Origin: Larix kaempferi
Lineage: Eukaryota; Streptophyta; Pinopsida; Pinales; Pinaceae
Direction: 5' to 3'
NCBI GenBank assembly: GCA_027924585.1
Contig: BSBM01000076.1
Location: 9,594,001 to 9,658,000, forward strand
DNA length: 64,000 bases
Shown here: positions 44,400 through 55,392 of the stretch, one piece after another
Layout of the letters: each line of letters starts with the position of its first letter
Numbering within the stretch: the stretch's first letter is position 1
Position numbers and translations under genes: made by a program
The notes under the pieces: generated by a model
What the model was told of the DNA's origin: nothing
The model's database searches: none
Seen by the model: only the letters and a program-made list of their open reading frames with translations

Positions 44400-44751
44400 G
44401 TGGTATATCACAATGATATGATCTCAAATGCAGTCCGCAAATACCCCACCTATGATAAGTAAATGTATTCCATTGTTCAAGCTTGCCACCAATGGAAGTA
44501 TTACATTCTTGGCAAAGAGACACACATCAACACTAATCACAAGCCCTTATTATAGTTCATGGAAACACAAGAGAAGTTACAGAATGATCACCACCAAAAG
44601 AGGTACACATATTTATAGCAATTCGACATGAACATCAAGTATAAGAAGGGAAGCACCAATCGAGTTGTTGATTGCCTCAGTCGACCCCTAGTGGCAACCT
44701 TAACTACCGTGCTCAACTCTTGTGTCCATTAGACCTCCAGATGGTCTCAAC
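44400..44751 (+). pseudogene. Gypsy-B RNase H, second part
   Basis: Continues VVYHNDMISNAVRKYPTYDK-stop-MYSIVQACHQWKYYILGKET, NTNHKPLL, KKGSTNRVVDCLSRP, the C-terminal half of a Ty3 RNase H and connection domain. One stop follows TYDK and others follow. It is interrupted after GGTCTCAAC at 44751. Confidence 0.88.
44741..44751. repeat. Left target duplication of the DNA-transposon-like insert
   Basis: ATGGTCTCAAC, 11 bases, repeated exactly at 50375-50385. Confidence 0.85.
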
Positions 44752-45207
44752 CAATGTTTGAAAAATCAGAATCAGACTCGGAATTGGTTGAGGATCAACT
44801 CGGAATCGATAATGAATCGGTCATAAATCGGTCGATTTGAATTTAATGGAACGGTTACTCAAAAATACATAAAATATTTAAATTTAAAAAAAAAAACATT
44901 TTCAAGACTTTAGGGCTATTGTTATGACCCAGATCTGTTGTTTGAAGGCCAAACAACACCCAGACTTGCTGTTTAGGGATGCTTTCAGTCACAGTACTGC
45001 CCACCATTTATTTTAATCCTTTAAGGTGATTTTCGTGACTTTTTACTACTGCAAACGTCACAATAGGCATAGGTTTGCTTCAAAATTGTTGTACGAGGGT
45101 TTGAATAGCTTCAACCTAAGTTGCACGAAACGGGGAAACAGGGATGAAAGATGGAAACTTTGAAACAGGGGAAACGTGACCCCCCAAAATTTTGGAAACG
45201 AAGAAAC

Positions 45208-45208
45208 G

Positions 45209-45255
<47 letters not shown>

Positions 45256-45310
45256 TTCCTCCTCTAGGCTCAATATATATATATATATATGCCTCCCTCC
45301 TCTAGGCTCA
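45208..45310. repeat. AT microsatellite with a doubled flank
   Basis: Two (AT)n runs, about 22 and 10 units, are each followed by GCC(T/C)(T/C)CCTCCTCTAGGCTCA, so the run and its flank were duplicated together. Confidence 0.9.
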
Positions 45311-45651
45311 AGCCCTTGCCTCTAACTCGAATTTCAAAGTTGATCCTCCAAGGACATTAGTCAACGACTCAACACCCTACAATTTTGATGAAACTTCCTA
45401 ATCCAATCGTTAAAATAAGGTATAAAAAGCTTCTCATGCTTAATAAGTGATTTTGCATGAGTGAAGAGTACATTTTTATTAAGGTCATGATAGAGGAGTT
45501 CAACAATGAACACCACCAACATCAAGGTACATATAGGGGTTGATGTGCTTAATTAAATGCCAATTCCATACCCTCATACATGATAGAATCTGGTGGAAAC
45601 CTTGCAATCCTGAAATCCTGAAAACTATTAAGTCTGTTGAATTCTGAATGG

Positions 45652-46309
45652 TGTTGATGTATTTGTAACTTCGGAAGATATTCACTTGTATATTGTATGC
45701 ATTACATTTGTACTTTATTGTATCCCCAAGGGATATGTATTATTCCTTCGATTGGAAGTGTCGTCATTTGTATTTGCAAGTGTCGTCATTTGTATTTGCA
45801 AGTGTCGCAAGTTACATTGTAAGTGTTGTAACTTATATTTGATGGGTTATTAGACCACCTTAGAGGGGTCGGCCCAGTGTGGGGTAAAGGGTTATTAGAC
45901 CACCCTAGTGGGGTCGGCCCAGTGACAAGTGGTAATGGTTTATTAGACTCTCCTAAGGGAGGTCGGTCAAGTTAGAGTTAAAGGCAGGTCAAGTCATTGT
46001 ATAAATAGAGAGTGTGACTCTCATTCTATTCATTCACTCACTCATCCAACTCGCATAGTTGAGAGAGAGGAGTGCACACAAGTGGAGGAGGAGTAGTCGC
46101 TGGAGACATCTATCTTTTGGGGTTTGATCTTTGTGATCTTTGTATTGGTGCTCATTCTATTTCTGAGGAAGTTGCGGGGTTGTTCACCTTCTTTGTTTTC
46201 CTCGGTGAAACGCTTGGTGTCTCTTGTCTCTTATGTTTGATATGTTGTACATGTTGTTCTCTCAGTTAAGATCCTAGATCATTTTGAATTAAATGATGAA
46301 AAACTAACA
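45652..46309 (+). repeat. 5' LTR of LARD-A
   Basis: 658 bases. TATA box TATAAATAG at 46000-46008. Upstream, three tandem units of about 47-50 bases (GGTTATTAGACCACC...GGGGTCGGCCCAGTG) occupy 45844-45960. An extra 17-base doubling of GTGTCGTCATTTGTATT near 45760 is absent from the 3' LTR. Confidence 0.92.
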
Positions 46310-46321
46310 TGGAATCAGAGC
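46310..46321 (+). other. Primer-binding site of LARD-A
   Basis: TGGAATCAGAGC, one change from the initiator-Met complement, directly after the LTR. Confidence 0.88.
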
Positions 46322-47379
46322 TATCCTGAAGGAAGGCATTGTATGGCATTTATGACACTTGTTGCACTTGCGGCAAATTGGATGCTAGGGCTTAGTTTAG
46401 TAAAAACTAGTCATCGTGGAACTTTCGCTATAAATCAATTTTGGCGAAGGTTCAGGATCTGAAATATTTACAGGCTGAAGATGAAATGTTCATGTACCTT
46501 GTGTCAGAAGATCAACCCCAGATTCGTTGTACATTGTGAGATATGATTCGTACAAGTTAGGGTTTCTGCCTCTTCCAGAATGCAGCCCTAAACAGGTGAC
46601 AAAGGAACAAAGGTCATATCTCAGGCTAGGAAGCTCTAAATGGAATTTCGTAAAAAGAGTCAATTAGAGCACATACTTTAGTTTCACAGGTCTGGTTTTC
46701 AGAGGCCGAAGTTGAAACAGTGACACGTGGAACTCCGTACAAGTTCTCTATGTTGTTTCATCCCATAAACAGGTCATGTTGCGACACTTGGCATATCTCT
46801 CTCATAGAGAATCCATTTGAGGTCAGATCTGTGGGGTTGGAAAGATGACAGGTAATTCTACCACAGGGCGAAGTTTTAGACCCTAAAGATCTTAAATTTC
46901 AGAGATACATAAAAAACAATATGGCATATATTTCTGTCAAAACAGAATTGGATTATGAGCACTTTCATTTTTTGCTTGTCACTGTTGCGGGAAATTAGGA
47001 TTTCTGCAAAAGTTGGAATTTTTGGAATCTGAGACCATGGCTGGATGCTCCTCATCAAAATCAAAATTTAGGGACCAAGATCGAAGTTTTTGGTTGGGTA
47101 GAAGCCCGGGCTCTATCAAATCCTAGTTCGGGATTTTGACCGGAAAACTAGAAAAACCAGAAAACCAGAATTTGACAGAAGCTGCAGATCCAAAACTCGC
47201 AGGTCAATTTTTGAAGTTTTCAAAATCTGATCACACCAGCTTGCTCACCTCAGTCAATTACATCTCCCTAGACAGAAGGTTGAAATTCCAAGTTTGGATT
47301 TTTAGGGTTTCTCTGTCAAACCCTAGCCAGCTCCAGATCCATATTCAACAAATCAAGTGGATTGGGTAAATCCTAGAAA

Positions 47380-47591
47380 ATAATGAATTGGACACCTACA
47401 TAAGTGAAAAGATTCCAGTTCCAGAGGGAGGTGAGGCTATGGCCTTACATAAGGAGATATTGGTCAAAGCCAAAAGGATCATTGCAGATCCTATCAAAGA
47501 CCATCTCATACCACATGTGTCTTCTCTAAGGACACCCAAGGAGATGTTTGATTCATTGACCAAGCTGTTTGAAGGAAAGAACATAAATTAG
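47380..47591 (+). pseudogene. LARD-A gag relic (UBN2 type)
   Basis: Reads LHKEILVKAKRIIADPIKDH, LIPHVSSLRTPKEMFDSLTK, LFEGKNIN, matching the central part of a Copia gag. The frame stops at TAG 47589. The surrounding interior (46322-47379 and 47592-49300) has only short frames with no domain, although intermittent composition suggests decayed coding DNA. Confidence 0.75.
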
Positions 47592-49302
47592 GTATGACTT
47601 GAGGAGATATAGGTATGTGTCGAAATTTGTTTCATTTATCTGATGATTAAGTTAATGACATGTTTGTCTTCATATTATTGAGGTTAGTACAATCTTGATT
47701 AATTTTAGATTGTCTGATCACCTTCGTAAAAGTATGAATGCATGTGAATGATATAAGACATTCATTGATTAGGGTTATGACACTTATGATGGTACTAATG
47801 CACTGTGGTGTTGTATGAGGATGATATTGTCCGCTAACATGAAAGGTATATCAAGAAAGACAAATCAAGTTCTAGATCAAGAACATATGACCATGGTGAC
47901 ATGAAGACAAAGACTCATCCATAACCATTGATCACATAGAAGTTCTACTTACAAGGTATGTATAATTTGGTTCTTCAATGCTTAACTTATAAGATATGCA
48001 GGTCACTAGCACAAGGTCTCTAAATCATTGAAGAGAACAAAGAAGACATTGTTTGGGTATGTTAGAGATAGCTCGCAAACATGATAATCCAGGTATGTTT
48101 TTCCTATATCAAGTTAGAATCCTACCTTGTGTTAGGATCTCATATAAGTATACTTTTGTATGATTGATAATGATTATTCATGAAGTTATAAGTTTGAGTA
48201 ATCATGGGCTTATGCATATTATGCTTCTTACTTTGAATAATGATATGACAAACCAGAAGAGTCCTATGGTCAAATGAGAATATGCACGAGTAAAAGAAGT
48301 CCTCCCTGAAACCTTGAATACTAACGCTTTTGATCAATTAACTGTGTATGAAATGACCATGACCATACATGTTTAAGATTATTTAGAATCATAATATTTT
48401 GATAGTATTGAGATTATACTAATGAATGTATGATTATGTATGAGATCTTGAGGATGACACAATGATGACACTAGTGCACACATAAGCATGCATAGTGGTC
48501 CAAGATAGATATAAGTTCAAGGACAGATAATCTAGGAAGCAAAGATCAAGAAGGAGCACACTCCAGTAGTTCCTGCAAGGAAGCACAGATTGAGAGGGAG
48601 TCCACCCAACAACCAAACAAAGATAAGTATTTGAATTTTCATTTCTCGTATATATGATTACTTAAATGAAGTTGTTCAGTCACGTATATACTTATGTTCC
48701 TAGATTTATGATGTATATTATGCATATTAGAAAAGTTGCATTAATGAACAAGATACTACTAATATTGAAGTAATGGGTAAGTGGCCTATGGTACTGTACA
48801 ACATTCCATTGCTACTTATCTAGAATGAAACCTCTTTGCTGACATGTTGGGAGTTGTGCACACTCTTATCTACAATGAAACCTGGGATGTTGTTTAGAGA
48901 TCTTGTAGATCGCAAGACACTCTTTTAAGGTTTTGTGGAGGTCACATGTATAATCTCCTTGGGAGATCGGATAGGTTGAGCAGTAAGCTTGTAATTAGTC
49001 TGGGATGCTCTTTCGAGGCTTTGATGACGCATGTAATCAGCCTTGAGAATTCCACAGGATGGCTAGGTCGCAGAGATGATGAAGACCTATAGGAGGCTAG
49101 GCCTACATCCAACATGAAAAAGGGTTGGCTCTGTAGAACTTCCTATGACGAGAAGAATTGAGAGATAGCACCAGTGATCGAGATGACGAGTACAGCAGCA
49201 GTGACAATGATGCTCCATGATCCAGTGACGATGATCCAGCTCCAGAATTGAAGTCTTGTGTCGATATGTATTGATGACATGTGTCAAGAGAATACCTTCC
49301 TA

Positions 49303-49314
49303 GTTAAGAGGGAC
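49303..49314 (+). other. Polypurine tract of LARD-A
   Basis: AAGAGGGAC directly before the 3' LTR. Confidence 0.75.
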
Positions 49315-49950
49315 TGTTGATGTATTTGTAACTTCAAAAGATATTCACTTGTATATTGTATGCATTACATTTGTACTTTATTGTATCCCCAACAGAGATG
49401 TATTATTCCTTCGATTGGAAGTGTCGCCATTTGTATTTGCAAGTGTCGCAAGTTACATTGTAAGTGTCGTAACTTATATTTGATGGGTTATTAGACCACC
49501 TTAGAGGGGTCGGCCCAGTGTGGGTTACAGGGTTATTAAACCACCCTAGTGGGGTCGGCCCAGTGAAAAGTGGTAATGGGTTATTAGACTCTCCTAAGGG
49601 AGGTTGGCCAGTTAGAGTTAAAGGCGGGTCAAGTCATTGTATAAATAGAGAGTGTGACTCTCTCATTCTATTCATTTACTCACTCATCCAACTCGCATAG
49701 TTGAGAGAGAGGAGTGTGCACAAGTGGAGGAGAAGTAGCTGCTAGAGACATCTATCTTTTCTGGTTTGATCTTTGTGAACTTTGTATTGGTGCTCATTCT
49801 ATCTCTGAGGAAGTTGCGGGGTTTTTCACCTTCTTGGTTTTCCCTGGTGAAATGCTTTGTGTCTCTTGTCTCTTATGTTTGATATGTTGTACATGTGATC
49901 TCTCAGTTAAGATCCTAGATCATATTGAATTAAATGATGAAAAACTAACA
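49315..49950 (+). repeat. 3' LTR of LARD-A
   Basis: 636 bases, close to the 5' LTR; TATAAATAG at 49640-49648 and the same three upstream tandem units at about 49485-49605. Confidence 0.92.
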
Positions 49951-50374
49951 AATGGTATCTAAAATTCTACTTTTCGCATATGAAGTCTGATGAGGTTGTA
50001 ACAACTCTCAAACATCCTAAAACAATGTAATGTTGAAAATTTAAGTGAAAGGATGGAAAATAAAAGATAAGGAGAATGCCACTTTTATTTTAAGAATTTA
50101 ACATTATCATTAATATCACCAAATACTACTGCACCATGGGGGTATTGCATTGTTTTTTTAAGTCCATGAGCACCCACACAAACTGCTAGGCAAATCCGCC
50201 GATTTTTTACATAACTTGGTCGATCAAACCGGTACCGAACCGACGAATCTAGTGTCCAGATCAACCGGTTTCGAACCGGTCGACAAAACCGATTTGAAGA
50301 CCAAGTTGATTCGGTTCCTTGTCAAACAGGTAGATCGGTCGATTCCGAAACTGGTTTGGCCAATTTTTAAAACT

Positions 50375-51200
50375 ATGGTCTCAACTATATGACAATGATA
50401 TCGAGTTTGCTTCCACCTATCGAGCATTATGTGCAGGCACACTAGTGGTGGACTTTCATCTCTAGGAAGGACTGTTATGCCACAAAGGCCATCTCTGTGT
50501 TCCTTGAAGCAAGTGTGCAAAGTTGAATTGGGAAGTGCATTACAGTCGGGTAGCAGGGCGCTTTGGCATAAACAAAACTATAGCGATATCGAAGAAGTAT
50601 TTTTATTGGTCGAAGCTCCGACAAGACGTCGACAGGTATATCAGATCATGCATTGCTTGCACCATCGCGAAATATGCCATTAAGAAACAAGGGTTGTACA
50701 CTCCTTTGCATACTCCCAATGGGTCTTGGGAGTCCATATCCATGGACTACATGGTAGGACTACCTTCAACCAAGCATGGTAATAACTGCATGTTTGTGGT
50801 CGTGGACTGCTTCTCGAAGTTGGCCATTTTGATAGCCTACAAGAAGAGCATCGTCGCTGAAGCCACTTTGCTAAGCTCTTCTTCGAACATGTTTGGGTTC
50901 ATTTCGGGCTACCACAAACTATCATTTCATATCAGGATAGCATATTTTTTAGCACATTCTGGTCTAACCTATGGTCACTAATGGACACCAAACTCATCCA
51001 ATCAACTACTTTCCACCCCCAAACTGATGGAAAGACATAGGTAGTCAATAGGATGATTGTACATATTCTAAGGATGTACAATTATAAACATCCCCCACAC
51101 ATGTGATGAGAGTCTTCCGTATATTCAACATAGCTACAATAGATCCCTTCATAGCTCTACGGTCTCAAAGGGAAAGAATCTTCTTAAATTTATGTTTTCA
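50375..51200 (+). pseudogene. Gypsy-B integrase
   Basis: The open stretch at 50523-50981 encodes the zinc domain and core of a Ty3 integrase: HYSRVAGRFGINKT, KKYFYWSKLRQDVDRYIRSC, then CTIAK, GLYTPLHTPNGSWESISMDY with the first catalytic Asp, GLPSTKHGNNCMFVVVDCFS. The segment that should carry the second catalytic Asp (usual D-R-D-S-R-F) is replaced by unrelated residues after a frame change near 50880. HPQTDG and VNRMIVHILRMYN-like text follows in broken frames, and HSYNRSLHSSTVSKG lies near 51130. No chromodomain is seen. Confidence 0.9.
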
Positions 51201-51214
51201 CTTCAAGTGATGAA

Positions 51215-51300
51215 AAATAACCTTAAGAGGGTGCATCCCCATCAACCATCCGTTGTATGCATCCCCATCAACCATCCATTGCATGCATCCCCAAATCTTG
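51215..51300. repeat. Three tandem copies of a 26-base unit
   Basis: GCATCCCCATCAACCATCC recurs at about 51226, 51260 and (shortened) 51286, within the degraded Gypsy-B tail. Confidence 0.75.
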
Positions 51301-51469
51301 GCTCCTCTTGCCTTGTAATTGTCAATGACCCGCGACTAAGCTTCCAAGTCACAGACATGCTAATGAAATTGTTCTTTGAAGGATCAACCCTCGACCATTC
51401 ACTAAGCAAGCAAAAAGAAACGTCGAAGTAGGTATTCCTTACATTGATTGTTCTATCCAACCGACTTAC

Positions 51470-52760
51470 CCCATCCCCAAAAGAATTTGGTGGTGTGAAG
51501 AATGGTTTCTACCCTTAAAAGGATCCTTCCAATATCCCCTATAGGAAGCACCAAATTACAAACCCTTGCAATATTGTTATGACAATCTCCTGACCCAAGA
51601 AATGAGATATTCAACTTGAAAGGAGAAGCAACATCACACTAGTTTTCAATAGTAATGAGTATATAGGTGGAGAGATGGAAATGATTAGATCTAGTAGACA
51701 AGTCCACATGAATCGAATGCTCCCCACTAGAAGAGATCATGGATGCATGGGATTTGGCATAAAACTTGTCAAGACTAGCATGAATCGGTGAGAACTACTT
51801 TGTCTATTCGACCACTCAATCTATTGGAGATGCCAAGTAACCTTTTGCAGTTATTCCATGCTTGTCGCTCATCAAATAGAAGTATAGTTTCTTGCTCGCC
51901 AACACGATTTTTGCCCTACCCGTGCATGCTAAAATCTCCCCTAATCATCAAACTCATTGCACCAAGAGCAGCGAGGTGCTCTATAGCCTAGTATGATAGA
52001 GATGTTGTCACATATGTGGGTAATGCTCATATGCCAGTGTAAAAAAATACAATACTTATAATAAATAATAATAATAATATATGTTGGTGAAAAATAGATA
52101 TAAATAGAAAAAAACTCTATATATATGAAGAGAGAGAGAGAAATTTTATATGTATAAAAAATATTATATAAAGAGATAAAAGGAGAGGTTGAGATAGATT
52201 TATACACAAATAAAAATTCTATAAAAATATGATATTTACATAAAAATATTGTTACCCCTCTTAATCTATGTCTATGCTTGGATATATCATATATGATAAA
52301 GAATTTACATTTCAAAAGATATTTAGCCCTCGATGCCTAATAAATTAGGATTAAAATGGATTGACGTTGGTTTGACAGGGTCAATCACTCTGCCAAAGCT
52401 ATATATGGCTATTATAGTCATTAGAAAGATACACGAAGCAAAACCCAAAACTCCCATACCCAGCCATCTAACAAAATGGCCATTCAACGACAATGGGCCA
52501 TAGGATCTTCCCTTTAGCAATAAGGTGTATAGCTAACCAAAAGGCAACGACACAAGTAGCTCCCACCTTTGCCTACCCTCATGGGAAGTAGCTACATACA
52601 CTCCATTCCAGTTACTCATGAACAAGCAAGCTTGAAACCAAGGATCTCGACTTCTTGAAAGAAGAGAACACTAGAATGCAAATGAGTCGTGACTCCTAAG
52701 AGATTGGCATCATGATCATATCCAAATGCTCCTCTAACATTCCAGGCCTAGAGTTTCAGC
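51470..52760 (-). pseudogene. LINE endonuclease fragment (LINE-C), minus strand
   Basis: Reading leftward: WNVRG at 52724-52753 (usual start of a LINE endonuclease), a degraded stretch, then FGFCFVYLSNDYNSHIWLWQ near 52380-52460, a break of about 300 AT-rich bases, then GDFSMHG (usual GDFN), QAWNNCKRLLGISNRLSGRI near 51810-51880, and decayed sequence to about 51480. These are in the order of an APE-type endonuclease. No RT follows, so the element is 3'-truncated or rearranged. It would nick target DNA in an intact element. Confidence 0.65.
52010..52320. other. AT-rich insertion within the LINE-C endonuclease
   Basis: About 300 bases, very AT-rich, with ATA and GA microsatellite-like runs (AATAATAATAATA near 52060; GAGAGAGAGAGA near 52127). 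It separates two adjacent parts of the endonuclease. No clear terminal repeats or target duplication. Confidence 0.5.
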
Positions 52761-53405
52761 TTCATGGGCAACCCAAATCAAGTCCCTGCCCAAGGATTGC
52801 AAAAGCGTTCTCAACAGGAACAATCATAGTTAGGGTATCACCATGTGAATCGATGGGAGCAGGGCATGATGGAGATCGCTGGAAGCATTGGGTGAGGATT
52901 GTTGTTGGCAAGATTTGTCCTCCACACTGTTATTCAGTTTCGCCCAAACATTGTTGTTTACATCTCTGTGGAAACTACAACACAACTATTCACACTCGTA
53001 GAAACCCCAACACTGCCTGAGAGGTTTTTGAGTAAAACTCCTAGATTCAAATAGAGACATATTTTTTGTTGGTTTTAAAAATCCATATTTAATTAAAAAG
53101 TAAAAAGATGCATCAAAGATGTAACAACGCTGAGTTAGAATTTATAAATGATATTTTCTTTTGGCCCATTTGAACTTCGGTGAACATTTTTAGTAATGTA
53201 ATTCTTGAAATTGTGAATGCTAATTTATTTAATATGTTATTCTTCTTTATATTATTATTATAATTATTATTTTGGACATTGGAATCCATCTTGGATATAT
53301 CTAGAATGGATCTGAGATAGATTTGAATCCAAAATGTATTCGGCAGCAAATCAGGAAGGATGAACCGAATCAGATATAAACATTCTGGTAACATAGCCAT
53401 CTAAA
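52761..53405. other. Spacer, nothing recognised
   Basis: No domain seen on either strand; it includes AT-rich DNA with ATTATT runs near 53250. Confidence 0.4.
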
Positions 53406-54560
53406 CAGTAATCTTTATATTAATTATGCTGCCCGAATTTATGATAGCGTAATCATGCCTCTTCCATCAACAATTCTCCCTCCTTGCAGGGTTTCTATTA
53501 TATTTATAAAATTAATTAGTCATCCTCTTAAGTTCCCTATAGAATCTTGTGTACGAATATGACATTTTGTGCATAAATTTCACAAAAAATCAAGTAGTTC
53601 AATTTTATTGATTTTCGGGAGGGAAACTTATTTAATTGAACATGTGTATTATGCATGGGAATCCAAAAGATTTAAATTTCAGAAATATAATATTGTTTAT
53701 CCTTTTGAAGCCTTTGTGTGCATACCGTCATATTTAATCCAATGTCGTTTGTGTTGAGTACACATTTATACTGAGAAGGGGGTGAATCAGTGTAAGTCGA
53801 TCTTTTACTTGTTTAAATTCAATTACCACAATAAAATAATCACACATAGGATCTATCAATTACATAACACATAACACAAGATTTACATGGAAACCCTTTC
53901 GGGAGAAAACCACAAAAGCTTCTCCTTATAACTTTTCCTATGCATCAGCCTACTATAATCTATTACAAATATTCGTAGGCAGTAATATTTATGTTAATTC
54001 TTCTTGCTGACTTTATGATAGCTTAATCATGCCTCTTCCATCACCAAGTCACCCTCCTTGTAGTGTTTCTATTATATCTATAAAATTAATTAATTTCCCT
54101 CCTAAGTTCCCTATAGAATATTGTGTACGAAAGTGGCATTTCATGCGTAAATTTCACAAACAATCAGGTAGTGCAATTTTATTGATTTTTAGGAGGGAAA
54201 ATTATTTAATTGAACATGTGTATTATGCGCAGGAATCCAAAAGATTTACATTGGAGAAATATAATATTGTTTATCCTCTTAAAGCCTTCGTGTGCATACC
54301 TTTGTACTTAATCCCATGTTGTTTATGTTGAACACACACTTATATTGAGAAGGGGGAGTGAATTAGTATAAGCTAAACTTTTATTTTAAATTCAAGTACC
54401 ACAATAAAACAATCACACATAAGATTTATCAATTATAGAACACGTAACACAATATTTACATGGAAACACTTTTGGGAGAAAATCACAAAAAATTCTCTTT
54501 ATAACTCTTTGTAGGCATCAACTTACTGTTACAAATATTCGTAGGAACCAACCTACTAGA
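53406..54560. repeat. Tandem duplication with a unit of about 574 bp
   Basis: Units begin CAGTAATCTTTATATTAATT (53406) and CAGTAATATTTATGTTAATT (53980). Both contain ATCATGCCTCTTCCATCA, GAACATGTGTATTATGC, GAGAAGGGGG(T/A)GTGAAT-like and ACATGGAAAC(C/A)CTTT(C/T)GGGAGAAAA strings in order. The last resembles a motif common in plant LTRs (recalled, not searched), so each unit may hold part of an LTR, possibly that of Copia-D. Confidence 0.85.
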
Positions 54561-54720
54561 GACACCAGTCCCCACTGATACAAATTCTTGTAGACACCAA
54601 CCTACTCTTAGATATCTTTGCATGCACCAACCTATTGGAGACACCAATCACCACCGCTAAGCACCACCTTAGCAAGAGACACCAATCTCTTCATTTGAGT
54701 GGCACCAACCCATAGTTACA
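54520..54720. repeat. Irregular ACACCAACCTA repeats
   Basis: At least seven copies of a GACACCAA(C/T)C(T/C)A core, spaced 15-40 bases apart and diverged. Confidence 0.65.
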
Positions 54721-54944
54721 GTTCTTGCTTTCTTGAACATGACTTCTTGAAATAATCTTTTGTATTTCCTTTGCCATTCTACTCGCACCTTCTTCACTTC
54801 ATATTCCTTCATGAGAGCTTCCTCTTAATATAGGATAATATAGCTTTCCACTTCCCTTCAATTCCTGTTGAATTTTTATCTATTTGAGACCCTTCATGAA
54901 GAGTTGTCTATTTGGAAAAACATGTTAACCTTTGAGTAACCATT

Positions 54945-55165
54945 TTTTTTTTTTAATAATCCCAAAGCTACCTTATCCCTTAGAAAATAGGAATTTACCA
55001 ATGAGCCCATGGTTTTGGAAACCCATGGTATTTTTCCATGGTACTACATATAAGAGCATTAATTTGTTTATTTTCCCAAAGCCTCCTCATCTCCTAGAAA
55101 ATAGAAATTTACCATTTATCCCATGGTTTTATAAACCCATGGTATTACATATAGGAAAAATAATT
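54945..55165. repeat. Diverged tandem duplication of about 120 bp
   Basis: CCCAAAGC(T/C) then TAGAAAATAG(G/A)AATTTACCA, CCCATGGTTTT and AAACCCATGGTATT occur twice in the same order. Confidence 0.8.
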
Positions 55166-55392
55166 ATGCATGCACCCAACATAATCAATATAATCATGGC
55201 AAGTTATGAACATGTGGGTTAACCCTCTTTACATATGTTTATTAAAATAATAAATATATGTTGACTCAATCCAATGATTGATTTCCTTTGTCATTGATGG
55301 AAATCCTGCAAGAATAGAAAGAATTTCCTCCCTTGCTGCAATACTCCCCCTAGCTACAACTCTTTCCCTTGTTGCAATACTCCCCCCGTCTG
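55166..55392 (-). other. 3' edge of Copia-D left of LARD-B
   Basis: TACTCCCCCTAGC and TACTCCCCCCGTC give purine runs (GGGGGAGTA) on the minus strand, as seen near the 3' end of Copia elements. The sequence continues across LARD-B to 62083, where minus-strand Copia RNase H lies. Confidence 0.55.

Larger units (their letters stand above)
45652..49950 (+). mobile_element. LARD-A: non-autonomous Copia-type LTR element
   Basis: LTRs 45652-46309 and 49315-49950 begin TGTTGATGTATTTGTAACTT and end CTAACA; the target duplication is AATGG on both sides. A primer site follows the 5' LTR and a purine tract precedes the 3' LTR. The 3-kb interior has no protease, integrase, RT or RNase H; only a gag relic is seen. 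It must have moved with proteins supplied by another element. Confidence 0.92.
44752..50374. mobile_element. DNA-transposon-like insert in Gypsy-B, carrying LARD-A
   Basis: It splits Gypsy-B with an exact 11-base duplication. The ends resemble inverted repeats: left GTTTGAAAAATCAGAATCAG, right (reverse complement) GTTTTAAAAATTGGCC, then CGGAAT in both. Near both ends there are ATCGGTCGATT and CCGGTT/CGAACCGG strings. Without LARD-A it is about 1.3 kb and has no transposase. The duplication length (9-11) suggests a Mutator-like element; hAT is possible if the true duplication is 8. It also holds an AT microsatellite. Confidence 0.6.
40390..51450 (+). mobile_element. Gypsy-B: Ty3/Gypsy element with two insertions
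   Basis: 5' LTR region, primer site, gag, protease, RT, RNase H and integrase lie in order on the plus strand at 40390-43799, 44395-44751 and 50375-51200. The gaps are a solo LTR (43800-44394) and a DNA-transposon-like insert (44752-50374); in both cases the Gypsy frame or text resumes exactly after a target duplication. No 3' LTR was recognised. Inactive. Confidence 0.85.

Noticed and set aside
45208-45310. Protein with a poly-Ile/Tyr segment on the minus strand
   Set aside because: It is translation of the (AT)n microsatellite.
51941-52315. 124-codon frame on the minus strand rich in Ile, Tyr, Phe
   Set aside because: It comes from AT-rich microsatellite-like DNA; the Ile/Tyr/Phe/Lys bias is what such DNA gives by chance.
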